From contig JALCLH010000011.1 in NCBI GenBank assembly GCA_022647765.1, forward strand, positions 1 to 64,000: a stretch of 64,000 nucleotides of DNA, read 5' to 3'. Shown piece by piece: positions 18,049-26,399 of this stretch. The position numbers and the translations under genes were made by a program. The notes beneath the pieces were generated by a model. It was not told where the DNA came from and searched no databases. It saw only the letters and a list, made by a program, of their open reading frames with translations. Source of the stretch: Acidipropionibacterium sp. GTDB taxonomy: Bacteria > Actinomycetota > Actinomycetes > Propionibacteriales > Propionibacteriaceae. Every line of letters starts with the position of its first letter. Position 1 is the first letter of the stretch.

Positions 18049-18843
18049 ATGACATCTGCGGTCTCGTGCGCGCACCAAGCCTCCACCATGCGGCAAGAGA
18101 TTGACGTCGTCATCCCAACCTACAATAGAGCTCGCACTCTGGGCCGGGCGATAGACAGTGTCCTCGGCCAAAGCTTGCCTGTTCACGAAGTTATCGTCGT
18201 TGACGATGGGTCTACCGACGAGACGGCGACGCTCATCGCGAAGTATGTTGCTCAAGATCCGCGCGTTGTCTATATGAGAGGTAGCCATGCTGGCGCACCC
18301 GCGGCACGAAATTGCGGAATAGCGAGGGCCACTGCGGAGTTTATTGCATTCCAAGACAGCGATGACGAATGGGACCCGCATCTGCTCGAGACATTGCTTC
18401 CGCTGATTGAGGGACCAGATCAAGTTGCCTTCTGTTCGATCCGACTCAATCGGGACGAGGCGACAAGCAGTATCCTCCCGGCCGGCTTCGTTGCAAACCC
18501 AGCGCGTATGCTCCGGCGACAGAACATAGTTTCTACTCAGGCAGCGGTTCTGCCTCGTTCTTTACTTGATGAAACAAAGTTTGATACAAGGCTTCCAAGA
18601 CTTCAGGACTGGGACCTATGGCTTTCTCTCACCGCGAGGAATGTGAGGTTCCAGCATGTCCCTGTACCACTGGTGCAGGTAAATGTTCAAGCTGACAGTA
18701 TCACGCGGAACAGTGAAGCCTACTATCTGGCTTTACGAATGATTCTATGGAAACACCGAAGGCAGTTTGTCAGATCCCCGTACGAGTATCTCAGGAATAT
18801 TGCGCGAGTTGTCGTTGGCCCGATTCTTCGCAAGACCGTGTAG
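18049..18843 (+). CDS. GT2-family glycosyltransferase (EPS)
   Basis: 264 residues from ATG 18049; ATG 18088 would remove only a non-conserved leader, and longer in-frame forms are unlikely. The GT-A opening is IDVVIPTYNRARTLGRAI, then IVVDDGSTDET, SHAGAPAARNCGIARA and FIAFQDSDDEWDP, in which DSDD is the DXD metal-binding motif. LQDWDLWLSL is the downstream acceptor-side motif. At about 260 residues it is a minimal single-domain GT2. It is monocistronic on the plus strand, isolated by IS remnants, and by context adds one residue of the EPS repeat. Confidence 0.9.
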   Translation: MTSAVSCAHQASTMRQEIDVVIPTYNRARTLGRAIDSVLGQSLPVHEVIVVDDGSTDETATLIAKYVAQDPRVVYMRGSHAGAPAARNCGIARATAEFIAFQDSDDEWDPHLLETLLPLIEGPDQVAFCSIRLNRDEATSSILPAGFVANPARMLRRQNIVSTQAAVLPRSLLDETKFDTRLPRLQDWDLWLSLTARNVRFQHVPVPLVQVNVQADSITRNSEAYYLALRMILWKHRRQFVRSPYEYLRNIARVVVGPILRKTV

Positions 18844-19356
18844 GCGCAGAATTTGTCAGTGCGGAATGGATCACGGAAACCGGATGATCGGAATTGGAAC
18901 GCGGGTCTCAAGCCGGAGCTTATTGGTGTGTTTGAGATGATGCAATAAGCAGGCTAGGGTCTCGACGATCGCATCAGCGGTCTTGGTTCAGGTGGAGCGG
19001 CCTCGAGCCGTCGTTTCACGCTGAGGGTCTCAGTCGCCCCTGTTTAGCGACCGTAAGATTCGGCATCCTGGAACTTCGTGGTACGTCAAGCTTGGCGAAT
19101 CCGCTATACCCGCTTGATCCATAACGAATACGCCGGTGTGGAGTATATGGAACCACGCGGAAGAAAGAAGGGCAAGCATGTGTGAACCACTCCATCCTGG
19201 GAGTGGGTTAGGCGTGAATTTAGGCCGTCCTTCTCTGGAGAGGCGTTTCGCTCTGGCGTATCTGTCCGCATACTTTCCCGTTCCTCAGCCTTGACGAGGC
19301 GGGTCTGGGAAAATCATCGGCTTATGAAATTGTTTTAACAAACACAGGATTGATGC
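18844..19356. other. No confident gene
   Basis: About 510 bp between convergent EPS genes. A plus-strand fragment ending near 19184 (YTRLIHNEYAGVEYMEPRG) looks like the relic of a protein, but I cannot assign it. No RNA gene or clear repeat was seen. Confidence 0.4.
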
Positions 19357-20854
19357 TCAGTATGCTCCGTTGTCGGGTTTAAGAATGGTGGTAATTGTCT
19401 TGGAGACGATGATGACGTCCTGAATCGGGGACCAGTTCTCGACGTAGCGCAGATCCAAGGCGCATCCCATCCTCGGGAGAAAGATCAGAGCGTCCGCAAA
19501 TCTGCCACAGACCGGTGATACCTGGCTTGGTAAGTAGCCGTCGCTTGTACGCGGGGGTGTACTCGGCCACCTCACGAGCCATCTGGGGGCGGGGCCCCAC
19601 CACGCTCATATGGCCCTTGAGAACGGTCCAGAACTGGGGCAGCTCGTCGATTGAGTACTTACGCAAGGTGGCGCCGATCTTCGTCATTCGAGGATCGTTG
19701 TCCAGTTTGAAGAACAGGGCATGGCCACCGGCCTCATCAATGAGCTTCTGGATCTTCGACTCGGCGTTGACGCTCATGCTGCGAAACTTGTGAATGGTGA
19801 ACGGTTCCCCGTTCTGGCCCACGCGCTGCTGCCGGAAGATCACCGGGCCGCCGTCCTCGCGCTTGATGAGGATCGCGGTGATCAGAAAGACGGGAGAGAG
19901 CAGGATGAGAGCGATCACTGAGACGACAATGTCGAAGACTCGCTTGACAGCGTACTTCCAACCGGAGAATGTCGGGATGTCCACATGGATCAGCGACATC
20001 CCCGGAGCGTCGCTGTAATGCGCACGGGGACCGACAATGTCAAGCACTCGCGGGGTGACGACGAGAGCCGTGGAGGAACCCTCGAGGTTCCACGCCAGCT
20101 TACGAAGGTAGGTGTCGGACAGGCCTTCAGTCGCGATCACAGCGTCGAAGGTCGTGGAGCTAGCGGTGCCCAGCAGCTGGTCCGCATCGTAGGCGGGGAT
20201 ACCATCAACGTCATCGGCCGTGGCCTGATCCTCGCTGTCGAGCAGGCAGACGCCTCGTGGCTGGAATCCGGCGTCGGTGTGACGCTTCAGATCCGCGACG
20301 ACACGCTCGACCTCGGTGGTAGGCCCGACTACGGCGCAGGAGGTGAGGTTCCTGCCGTGGCTACGACTGCTATTGATCCAGCCCCGGGCCAGCCACCGGC
20401 CGAAGAGCAGCAGCAGCACGCCGATTGGCAGCAGTGCGATGAATAGGGAGCGGGCGAACTGGGCCTTGAGGATGTAGGAGGCGATGGCGATGCCGCCAAA
20501 GACATACAGGCTGGCTTTGACCACTCGCAGATACTCCTCGACACCGGCGCCGGTGATCCACGGGTTGCGGGACCCCCCCGCCCCCAGCGCGAAGAACCAG
20601 ATCACTCCGAGCGTGACAGCCACACCGGCGTAGGGAAGATTGAGAACTCCGACGAGATCGAGGTCAGCTGGCGTCATCAAACCGATCGAGATGAGCACGG
20701 CAAGAGCGATAGCGATGAGATCGCTGCAGATCAGGACCCTCCTGAATGCGCGGCCCCATGCTGGCTCGCGGGTCTCGCGTTGTGAGTGAGACGCAGTGTT
20801 GCGCGTGCCAGCTCTATCGCCCAGTGATCCGACGGTGAGTTCGTCAGTGGTCAT
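19357..20854 (-). CDS. WcaJ-like polyprenyl-phosphate sugar-1-phosphate transferase, C-terminus frameshifted
   Basis: Start ATG 20854 (GAGGCGG upstream). Residues 35-160 give four membrane helices, followed by a CoA-binding-like region (TSCAVVGPTTEVERVV) and the fifth helix (IVVSVIALILLSPVFL). The catalytic bacterial sugar transferase domain has VIFRQQRVGQNGEPFTIHKF, KYSIDELPQFW and VGPRPQM. It starts EPS synthesis by moving a hexose-1-phosphate onto undecaprenyl phosphate. After RSDLSPEDGMRL the expected LDLRYVENWSPIQD end is found one frame over, because of an extra G (minus strand) at 19455-19456. As written the protein ends with an aberrant tail at 19379. Confidence 0.88.
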
Positions 20855-21014
20855 GTACGTCCGCCTCGTGTACCAGTCGAGGGAGAGTCGGCTTGGCCGC
20901 CGGCTCACTGCAGTGGGTGCTCAAGCCCAGTGTCGGCACTGGGAATCAGCGATTCTGATCATATGATGAGAATTCACAGGTCGGCAACCGGGTCTCATGT
21001 GGGGGTTCATGGTG

Positions 21015-22640
21015 TCAGGAACCGTCGGAAGTGCTGCGCCACAAGGGGCGATTCATGGTTTGCGGCTCGTTGTGGAGCTGTTGATGGTCTGGGCTGGTGC
21101 TTGCCATTGTGTTGTCCCTGGTGTAGGCGACAACGGGCATTCGGCGTGTCTCGGAGGCCTCTTCCCGGCCACTGGGGTGAGCAGCAAGGTCAACCTGGGA
21201 TTTCCTGAGGCGATTGGGGGTGTGAACGGCCTTTGAGTGGCCCTGGGCGGTGCGGCGCTTGTCGGCGGCGGTGTACTCGGAATCGGTGTACTCGTACCCG
21301 TACTCGGCGTCCCCGTAGCGCAACCTAGCAAGCTTGGAGGATGCGGCTCGGTTGAGCACGATACCGGCGATCTTGCCCTCGCCGCGCTCGATGGAAGAGA
21401 TGGCGTGCTCGAGCTGCTCGGTTCTGGTGCGCCCGGCTGATGCGACCACGACAACGGCGTCTGTCAGATGCGACAGCACCACGGCGTCAGTGACCGGAAG
21501 CACTGGCGGCGCGTCGAGGATGACGATGTGGTCGCGGGAGAGGCCCTTGACGAGTCTTGCCATCCGGTCGGAGCCAAGCAGCTCGGAGGGATTCGGTGGG
21601 GTGTCGAAGGCCGGTAACACGGACAGTCCGGTGATCTTGGTGGGACGCAGGGTGTTTTCGACCTTCGCCGAACCGATCAGGATCTGGAGCAAGCCGAGCG
21701 GCCCGTGCAGATCGAAGGTCTCGGCCACGCTTGGGCGGCGAAGATCGGTGTCGACCAGCACGACGTCGTCGCCGGCCACCGCCATCACCTTGGCCAGACT
21801 CGCTGCTACCGACGACTTGCCGTCGCCCTGCAACGGGGAGGTGACCAGAATGACCTTGGCCTGATGGTCGACGTTGGCATAGCGCAGGTTGGTGCGCAGC
21901 TTGCGCAGTGACTCGGCGGACTGGAAATCCTCGTCGGACCCCCCTTCGGTACGCGCAATGTCCTTCGATTGGGGCAGCACGGCCAGTACAGGAGCGTCGA
22001 ACTGCTCGGCGACGTCGTCTGCGGTCCGAAGCCTCGTGTCGAAGTGCTGGCGAGCGAAAGCCGCGATATAACCGATCACCAGTCCGGCGAGAATGCCGAC
22101 CGTGAGGTACTTCACCGGCGACGGTGCCTTGGAGATCTGGGAGAGACTGGCGGGGGTCATCATGACGACCTCGACCGGGGAGTTCGCTCCCTCGAGAACC
22201 TTGACCTGAGCCGAGGACTGGGTAACAACCGCATCCGCGACGTTTCGCGCATGCTCCGGGCTGTCTCCTGCTGCTGTGACAACGATGGTCAGCGAGTTCG
22301 TCGCATTCGATGCTTTGATGCTCCCAGCGAGGTCTGCTGGAGTCGTGTCGAGCTTGAGTTCCTTGATGACACCCTCAGCGACGGACTGCGAGGTGAACAC
22401 CGAGACGAACGCCTTCACCTTCTGGTTCGCGAGCTGAGAAGCGGCGAAGTAGGAGTTCGACTGCGCGGCGCCGTCGGCCCCCTTCGGCACGGACACGCGT
22501 ACGTAAGCCGTAGCCTGCGCGGAGTACGTGGTGGGCGTCGTGAGCAGCAGCGCTGCTGCCTGCGACGGCACCGAGCAGGGTACAGGCGATGATGGTCCCA
22601 GCCGACGTCTCGTCAGCTTGAGGAAGTCTCGAAGTGTCAT
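21015..22640 (-). CDS. Wzc/CapB-like EPS co-polymerase and tyrosine autokinase
   Basis: About 540 residues from ATG 22640 (MTLRDFLKLTRRRLG). It has an N-terminal Wzz-type extracytoplasmic domain, a second membrane helix (YLTVGILAGLVIGYIAAF) and a P-loop tyrosine kinase domain: SPLQGDGKSSVA (Walker A), VVLVDTDLRRPS (Walker A') and HIVILDAPP (Walker B). A Tyr cluster (YGDAEYGYEYTDSEY) follows, then an unusual polar tail of about 90 residues. It controls EPS chain length, and its phosphorylation is reversed by LMW phosphatases, two of which lie divergently next door. The first membrane helix is scrambled by two compensating one-base shifts at about 22566-22597; see findings. Confidence 0.88.
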   Translation of the reverse strand: MTLRDFLKLTRRRLGPSSPVPCSVPSQAAALLLTTPTTYSAQATAYVRVSVPKGADGAAQSNSYFAASQLANQKVKAFVSVFTSQSVAEGVIKELKLDTTPADLAGSIKASNATNSLTIVVTAAGDSPEHARNVADAVVTQSSAQVKVLEGANSPVEVVMMTPASLSQISKAPSPVKYLTVGILAGLVIGYIAAFARQHFDTRLRTADDVAEQFDAPVLAVLPQSKDIARTEGGSDEDFQSAESLRKLRTNLRYANVDHQAKVILVTSPLQGDGKSSVAASLAKVMAVAGDDVVLVDTDLRRPSVAETFDLHGPLGLLQILIGSAKVENTLRPTKITGLSVLPAFDTPPNPSELLGSDRMARLVKGLSRDHIVILDAPPVLPVTDAVVLSHLTDAVVVVASAGRTRTEQLEHAISSIERGEGKIAGIVLNRAASSKLARLRYGDAEYGYEYTDSEYTAADKRRTAQGHSKAVHTPNRLRKSQVDLAAHPSGREEASETRRMPVVAYTRDNTMASTSPDHQQLHNEPQTMNRPLWRSTSDGS

Positions 22641-22839
22641 TTGCGGGTGTCTCCGTCTACTCGGAACGCACAAACGCGGTGGCGGCGCGGCGATAAACAG
22701 CGGCAATGATACTGGAATGGACTGTCTGTTGCATTCCGAGGGGTCGAGTAATCGTTGACGGTGATGCGGTGCTGGTGCCGAGGCCGTAGTCGCGCCGCTA
22801 TTGTGGTGCGATCAACTGGTTCGGCTGGGAGGCGATGAG

Positions 22840-23433
22840 GTGGACGAGAGGACAGCGAGGTCCCGGGATCGCTTCGGGCAAGCGGCGAGCGGCCGCGGGC
22901 CGGTGAGGGTCGTCTTCGTGTGCACCGGCAACATCTGTCGTTCCGCCTTTGCCCAGGTGAGCCTGGCTGCGAGGTTGTCTGGGAATCCGGGTGTCGTGGT
23001 GGGCTCGGCTGGCGTGATGGCGCTGGTCGACAGCCCGATGGATCCGCCGATGGCGGCGGAGGCCGTCCATCGGGGTTTGGATCCCACGGCCCATCGGGCC
23101 CGTCAGCTCACCGGCCGGATCCTCAAGGAGGCCGACATCGTCATGGTCTTCGGGCCCGAGCATGTGGACTGGATCGCTAACGGCTATCCGGAGCATGTGG
23201 AGCGGGTAGTCAGTTTGGGGCAGGCGGCCGCAGTGTTGGCAGCGCAACCACGGCGTGCCCTGATCCGGGTTCAGGACCTGGTGACCGACGTCCGGCAGCA
23301 ACGTCCCGAGGTTGCCGAGGAAGACTGGATCGCCGACCCGTACCACCAGGGCATCGAGGCCGCGGAGCGTGCCGCAGAGAGGATCTGGGCCGACACTGAG
23401 GTGTTGGCGCGGAAGATCGAGTGGTCGGTGTGA
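22840..23433 (+). CDS. Low-molecular-weight protein tyrosine phosphatase (Wzb-like), first copy
   Basis: About 197 residues from GTG 22840, chosen because GGGAGG lies 8 bases upstream. The P-loop is VFVCTGNICRSAF (C-x5-R-S) and the general-acid loop is IADPYHQG. A short polar N-terminal extension of about 20 residues precedes the domain. Such enzymes dephosphorylate the Tyr-rich tail of Wzc/CapB kinases and so switch EPS export. It is divergent from the kinase gene, and the next gene is a second phosphatase 37 bp downstream, so the two are probably one transcript. Confidence 0.92.
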   Translation: MDERTARSRDRFGQAASGRGPVRVVFVCTGNICRSAFAQVSLAARLSGNPGVVVGSAGVMALVDSPMDPPMAAEAVHRGLDPTAHRARQLTGRILKEADIVMVFGPEHVDWIANGYPEHVERVVSLGQAAAVLAAQPRRALIRVQDLVTDVRQQRPEVAEEDWIADPYHQGIEAAERAAERIWADTEVLARKIEWSV

Positions 23434-23470
23434 TGCGGTAATTGCGCGGCATTGCCCCGATACTGGATCC

Positions 23471-24046
23471 ATGGCCTTCGAGATTCTGGTCGTCTGCACC
23501 GGGAACATCTGCCGTTCCCCGGTGGCGGCGCAGTTGCTGGCTGCCGGGCTCGACGATGTGTCGGTGACGAGTGCCGGGGTCGCGGCGGTAGTCGGTTCGG
23601 ACATCGCGCCTGGAATGGTGGGGGCGACTGGCCGGGCCGGCGTCTCGATTGCGCCTCATTCCGCCCGCCAGATCACCGAGGCGCTCGTTCGGCGGGCGGA
23701 TCTGGTGCTCACGATGGATATCGATCAGCGCAGCAGGGTTCTTGGACTGGTGCCGTCGGCCCTCAAGCGCGTCTACACGTTCCGGGAGTGCGCTCTGATC
23801 TGCGGGTACCTGCGGGACTCAGGCGAGCTTCACTGGCCTGTGCGCTCGGACGACGAGTCGCGGCTGTTGGATCTGATGGACCGTGCCGGGCAGCAGAGGG
23901 GGCGGTTCCCGCCCGGCCCTGACCTCGTCATCGAGGATCCGTACCGCGGCGAGGCGGAGGCCTATGACCGCGCCCTGGCGGAGATCCGGGCGGCGGCAGA
24001 TCAGATCGTGCGCACGGTCAGAGAAGGACGGTATTGTTCGCCGTGA
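23471..24046 (+). CDS. Low-molecular-weight protein tyrosine phosphatase, second copy
   Basis: 191 residues from ATG 23471. The P-loop ILVVCTGNICRSPV and the acid loop IEDPYRG are intact; VLTMDIDQRSRVLG is the usual middle helix. The sequence between (VYTFRECALICGYL ... PPGPDLVIEDPYRG) is longer than in small LMW phosphatases, as in actinobacterial EPS-linked members. It is clearly diverged from the upstream copy, so the pair probably has separate substrates or roles. Same strand, probably co-transcribed. Confidence 0.92.
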   Translation: MAFEILVVCTGNICRSPVAAQLLAAGLDDVSVTSAGVAAVVGSDIAPGMVGATGRAGVSIAPHSARQITEALVRRADLVLTMDIDQRSRVLGLVPSALKRVYTFRECALICGYLRDSGELHWPVRSDDESRLLDLMDRAGQQRGRFPPGPDLVIEDPYRGEAEAYDRALAEIRAAADQIVRTVREGRYCSP

Positions 24047-24192
24047 CTTGGCATATCTACCAGAAGAACATGGGACTGATCTTCAGCAGTTAGGCTGAGC
24101 GAACCATGCAGGAAAGCCGTGCTGGCGCAGTAGGCGAAGTCGAACAACACGCTCCCGACTTGATGAGAGCCGGTCAAGGAGGCTGATAGAAG

Positions 24193-24897
24193 ATGGCTGA
24201 GCTCCATCCGAACGAGCGTCGAGCATATGTCCGGAGCGCGGCTCCTTTCACCGATGTGAGGCTGTGCTTCGTGGGGGACTCCTTCACGCTCGGGGTTGGT
24301 GATGAGGGGCAGGCTGGCTGGGTAGGTCGCTTGGTGAGGGATCACGGTCATAGGGGCATGAGAATCACCTACTACAACCTGGGTATCCGAAGCGAGACCT
24401 CATCTCAGGTGGCCGAACGATGGGAGAGCGAGGTCCGTCCTCGATTGCGTCCTGATCTGCCAGGAGGTGTCGTTCTGTCAGTCGGAGTGAATGACACCAT
24501 GCCGGCCAATGCTGCCATGCATCCGGTGGAGCGATCGGTCAGCAACCTTCAGAAAATCGTAGACGGGGTTCGAGCCTGCGGCTGGCCCATGCTGATCGTC
24601 GGGCTTCTTCCGGTGGCCGATCCTGATCACAACAGGCGTATTGGACGTCAGAACTTGGCATATTCGCACTGGTGCAGTTGTCATGGCGTCCAATACGTGG
24701 ACGTATTCAAGAATATGCTCGAGTCAGCGACGTGGATGAGTCAAGTTGCTTTGGTTGACGGTCATCATCCTGGCCCTGCTGGTTATGCTGAACTTACTGA
24801 AGACTTGATGGAATCATGGGATGCGTGGATTCTCACATTGGTAGGCCATCGAGAACCGCTAAATGAAACTAACTCGTACGGCAAGGCGGAGGTCTAG
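24193..24897 (+). CDS. SGNH/GDSL-family hydrolase paired with the TIR gene
   Basis: 234 residues from ATG 24193 with AAGGAGG 10 bases upstream. All four SGNH blocks are visible: LCFVGDSFTLG (Ser30 nucleophile), the glycine-containing YNLGIRSETS, SVGVNDTM (Asn100) and LVDGHHPGPAGY (Asp189/His192). No signal peptide, so it acts in the cytoplasm, unlike secreted lipases. Members hydrolyse esters or acyl groups. It ends one base before the TIR gene, with the TIR ribosome site inside its last codons. I therefore infer translational coupling and a joint function. Confidence 0.88.
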   Translation: MAELHPNERRAYVRSAAPFTDVRLCFVGDSFTLGVGDEGQAGWVGRLVRDHGHRGMRITYYNLGIRSETSSQVAERWESEVRPRLRPDLPGGVVLSVGVNDTMPANAAMHPVERSVSNLQKIVDGVRACGWPMLIVGLLPVADPDHNRRIGRQNLAYSHWCSCHGVQYVDVFKNMLESATWMSQVALVDGHHPGPAGYAELTEDLMESWDAWILTLVGHREPLNETNSYGKAEV

Positions 24898-24898
24898 C

Positions 24899-26314
24899 AT
24901 GCCCACCATATTCGTATCACACTCGAGCAAGGATGACGCGAAAGTACGGACAGTGGTCGAACATCTTCGGTCGCACGATATGACCGTGTGGGTCGATCAG
25001 AAAGATCTGGGAATCGGTTCCGACATACCAAGTACCATTAATAAGGGTCTTGAGAATGCGGACATATTTCTCCTGCTCTACTCTTCTAGTGCCGCCGCTT
25101 CGAAATGGGTGGCCAAGGAGTGGAGCTCAGCCATCATGCGTTCGTTGGATGCGGATGAGTCATCATTCAAGATTGTTATCGGGTGCCTAGACTCGACTCG
25201 GATTCCTCCGGTACTTGCGGGTATGAAGTCAGTCGATCTCTATCCGGACATCGACAAGGGGTTGCGTCAGATAACTGCCGCCCTCGGCGCGAAGGACGTC
25301 GACCGGCCATCCGTGTGGTACTACGACGATGAGCAAATCTGCTTGGATGCCTTTGAACAGCGGCATGGGAACACATTCAACGTGACGTCATTCCATGGGG
25401 CAACGCAGTTACTGGCAAGCCTTATGAGCTCGCTGCGCGATAATAGTTTGCCAGATGTGCTGCTGCTCGACTTTCATATGCCTCGGTCGAACGTCTCTCC
25501 TGAGAAGTTGGAGACTGCACGCAATGCGGTGACGAACCTTGTCGACACAGAGCATGAACTGCGAAAAGAGGTAGATCGCGCGTGGCATCCCGCCGGGGTT
25601 GACATCGTCGAGATGGTGAGGTCGTTCTATTCTCCGGAGGAAGTGCCAATCGCAATGCATACGCAGCAGGGCTTGATCCTCTTGCGGGACGATCTTCTGC
25701 AGCAGCTCGAGTATCTCAATGTCGGATGGCTGATCAAGAACAGATTCTCTGCAGAGACAGATAGAATGGTGCTCGATGGAATTGCCCGGCGTAGCGGTCA
25801 TCAGATTACGAGGAAGCGTCCTAGGGCTCTCATTGTTGATGACAACCCGAACTATATCGCTTCATTCGTCGAACGCCAGAGGGACTATTACGACATCGAG
25901 TCTATCTATAGTGAAGATGCGGTGATGGGGCAGCTTGCCAAGATGGAGAAAGAAGGAGGGCTTCCGGACATATTCTTGGTTGACATGTATTATCCGACGG
26001 GAAATGAGACGCCGGAGCTGATTGAGCATGCCAATCAGAAGTTGCACGAGTTTGCCATCATGGAAAACGAAACCCAGCAGCTTGTGCGCGAAGCGTTCAC
26101 TCCGATGGGGATCAGTCTCTTGAGGCAGGTGAGGAAGATTATTCCCGCGTCCCGGCTTCCGATGGTGATGTATACAACCAGCGGTTTGGTGACGGTTGGT
26201 GATCAAGAGTTCCGGGAGGTGCAGAATCGCGGCTGTGGCTGGCTCCTGAAGAATCGGTACGATGAACGTACCGAAGAAGTGCTGATCCTCGGCCAGATGA
26301 TGCACGAGAGCTGA
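24899..26314 (+). CDS. TIR domain fused to two receiver-like domains
   Basis: 471 residues from ATG 24899 (GGAGG 6 bases upstream, inside the preceding gene). Residues 1-130 form a TIR domain: IFVSHSSKDD, TVWVDQKDLGIGSDI, and WVAKEWSSA, where Glu74 is at the position of the NAD-cleaving glutamate. Residues 137-300 and 308-465 are two receiver-like domains, each with an acidic pair (DD143-144; DD314-315), a phospho-acceptor Asp (LLLDFHMP, D191; LVDMYYP, D362), Thr255/Thr426 and Lys280/Lys451 in GWLIKNRF / GWLLKNRY. Each carries a helical insert of about 45 residues after the Asp. Likely role: a phosphorylation- or ligand-gated TIR effector. No kinase lies nearby. Confidence 0.88.
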   Translation: MPTIFVSHSSKDDAKVRTVVEHLRSHDMTVWVDQKDLGIGSDIPSTINKGLENADIFLLLYSSSAAASKWVAKEWSSAIMRSLDADESSFKIVIGCLDSTRIPPVLAGMKSVDLYPDIDKGLRQITAALGAKDVDRPSVWYYDDEQICLDAFEQRHGNTFNVTSFHGATQLLASLMSSLRDNSLPDVLLLDFHMPRSNVSPEKLETARNAVTNLVDTEHELRKEVDRAWHPAGVDIVEMVRSFYSPEEVPIAMHTQQGLILLRDDLLQQLEYLNVGWLIKNRFSAETDRMVLDGIARRSGHQITRKRPRALIVDDNPNYIASFVERQRDYYDIESIYSEDAVMGQLAKMEKEGGLPDIFLVDMYYPTGNETPELIEHANQKLHEFAIMENETQQLVREAFTPMGISLLRQVRKIIPASRLPMVMYTTSGLVTVGDQEFREVQNRGCGWLLKNRYDERTEEVLILGQMMHES

Positions 26315-26336
26315 GGGATTCAATGTATGGGTGGAA

Positions 26337-26356
26337 GGGCACCTTGGAGGGTGCCC
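26337..26356. terminator. Hairpin between the convergent TIR and RyR genes
   Basis: GGGCACC (26337-26343) pairs perfectly with GGTGCCC (26350-26356) around a 6-nt loop. It sits between the TIR stop at 26314 and the opposing stop at 26400, where a bidirectional terminator is expected. No T-run follows on either strand. Confidence 0.5.
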
Positions 26357-26399
26357 CCATGAGCTGTGAGCGTGGACTCGATCCGAGTGTGCGAATCGA

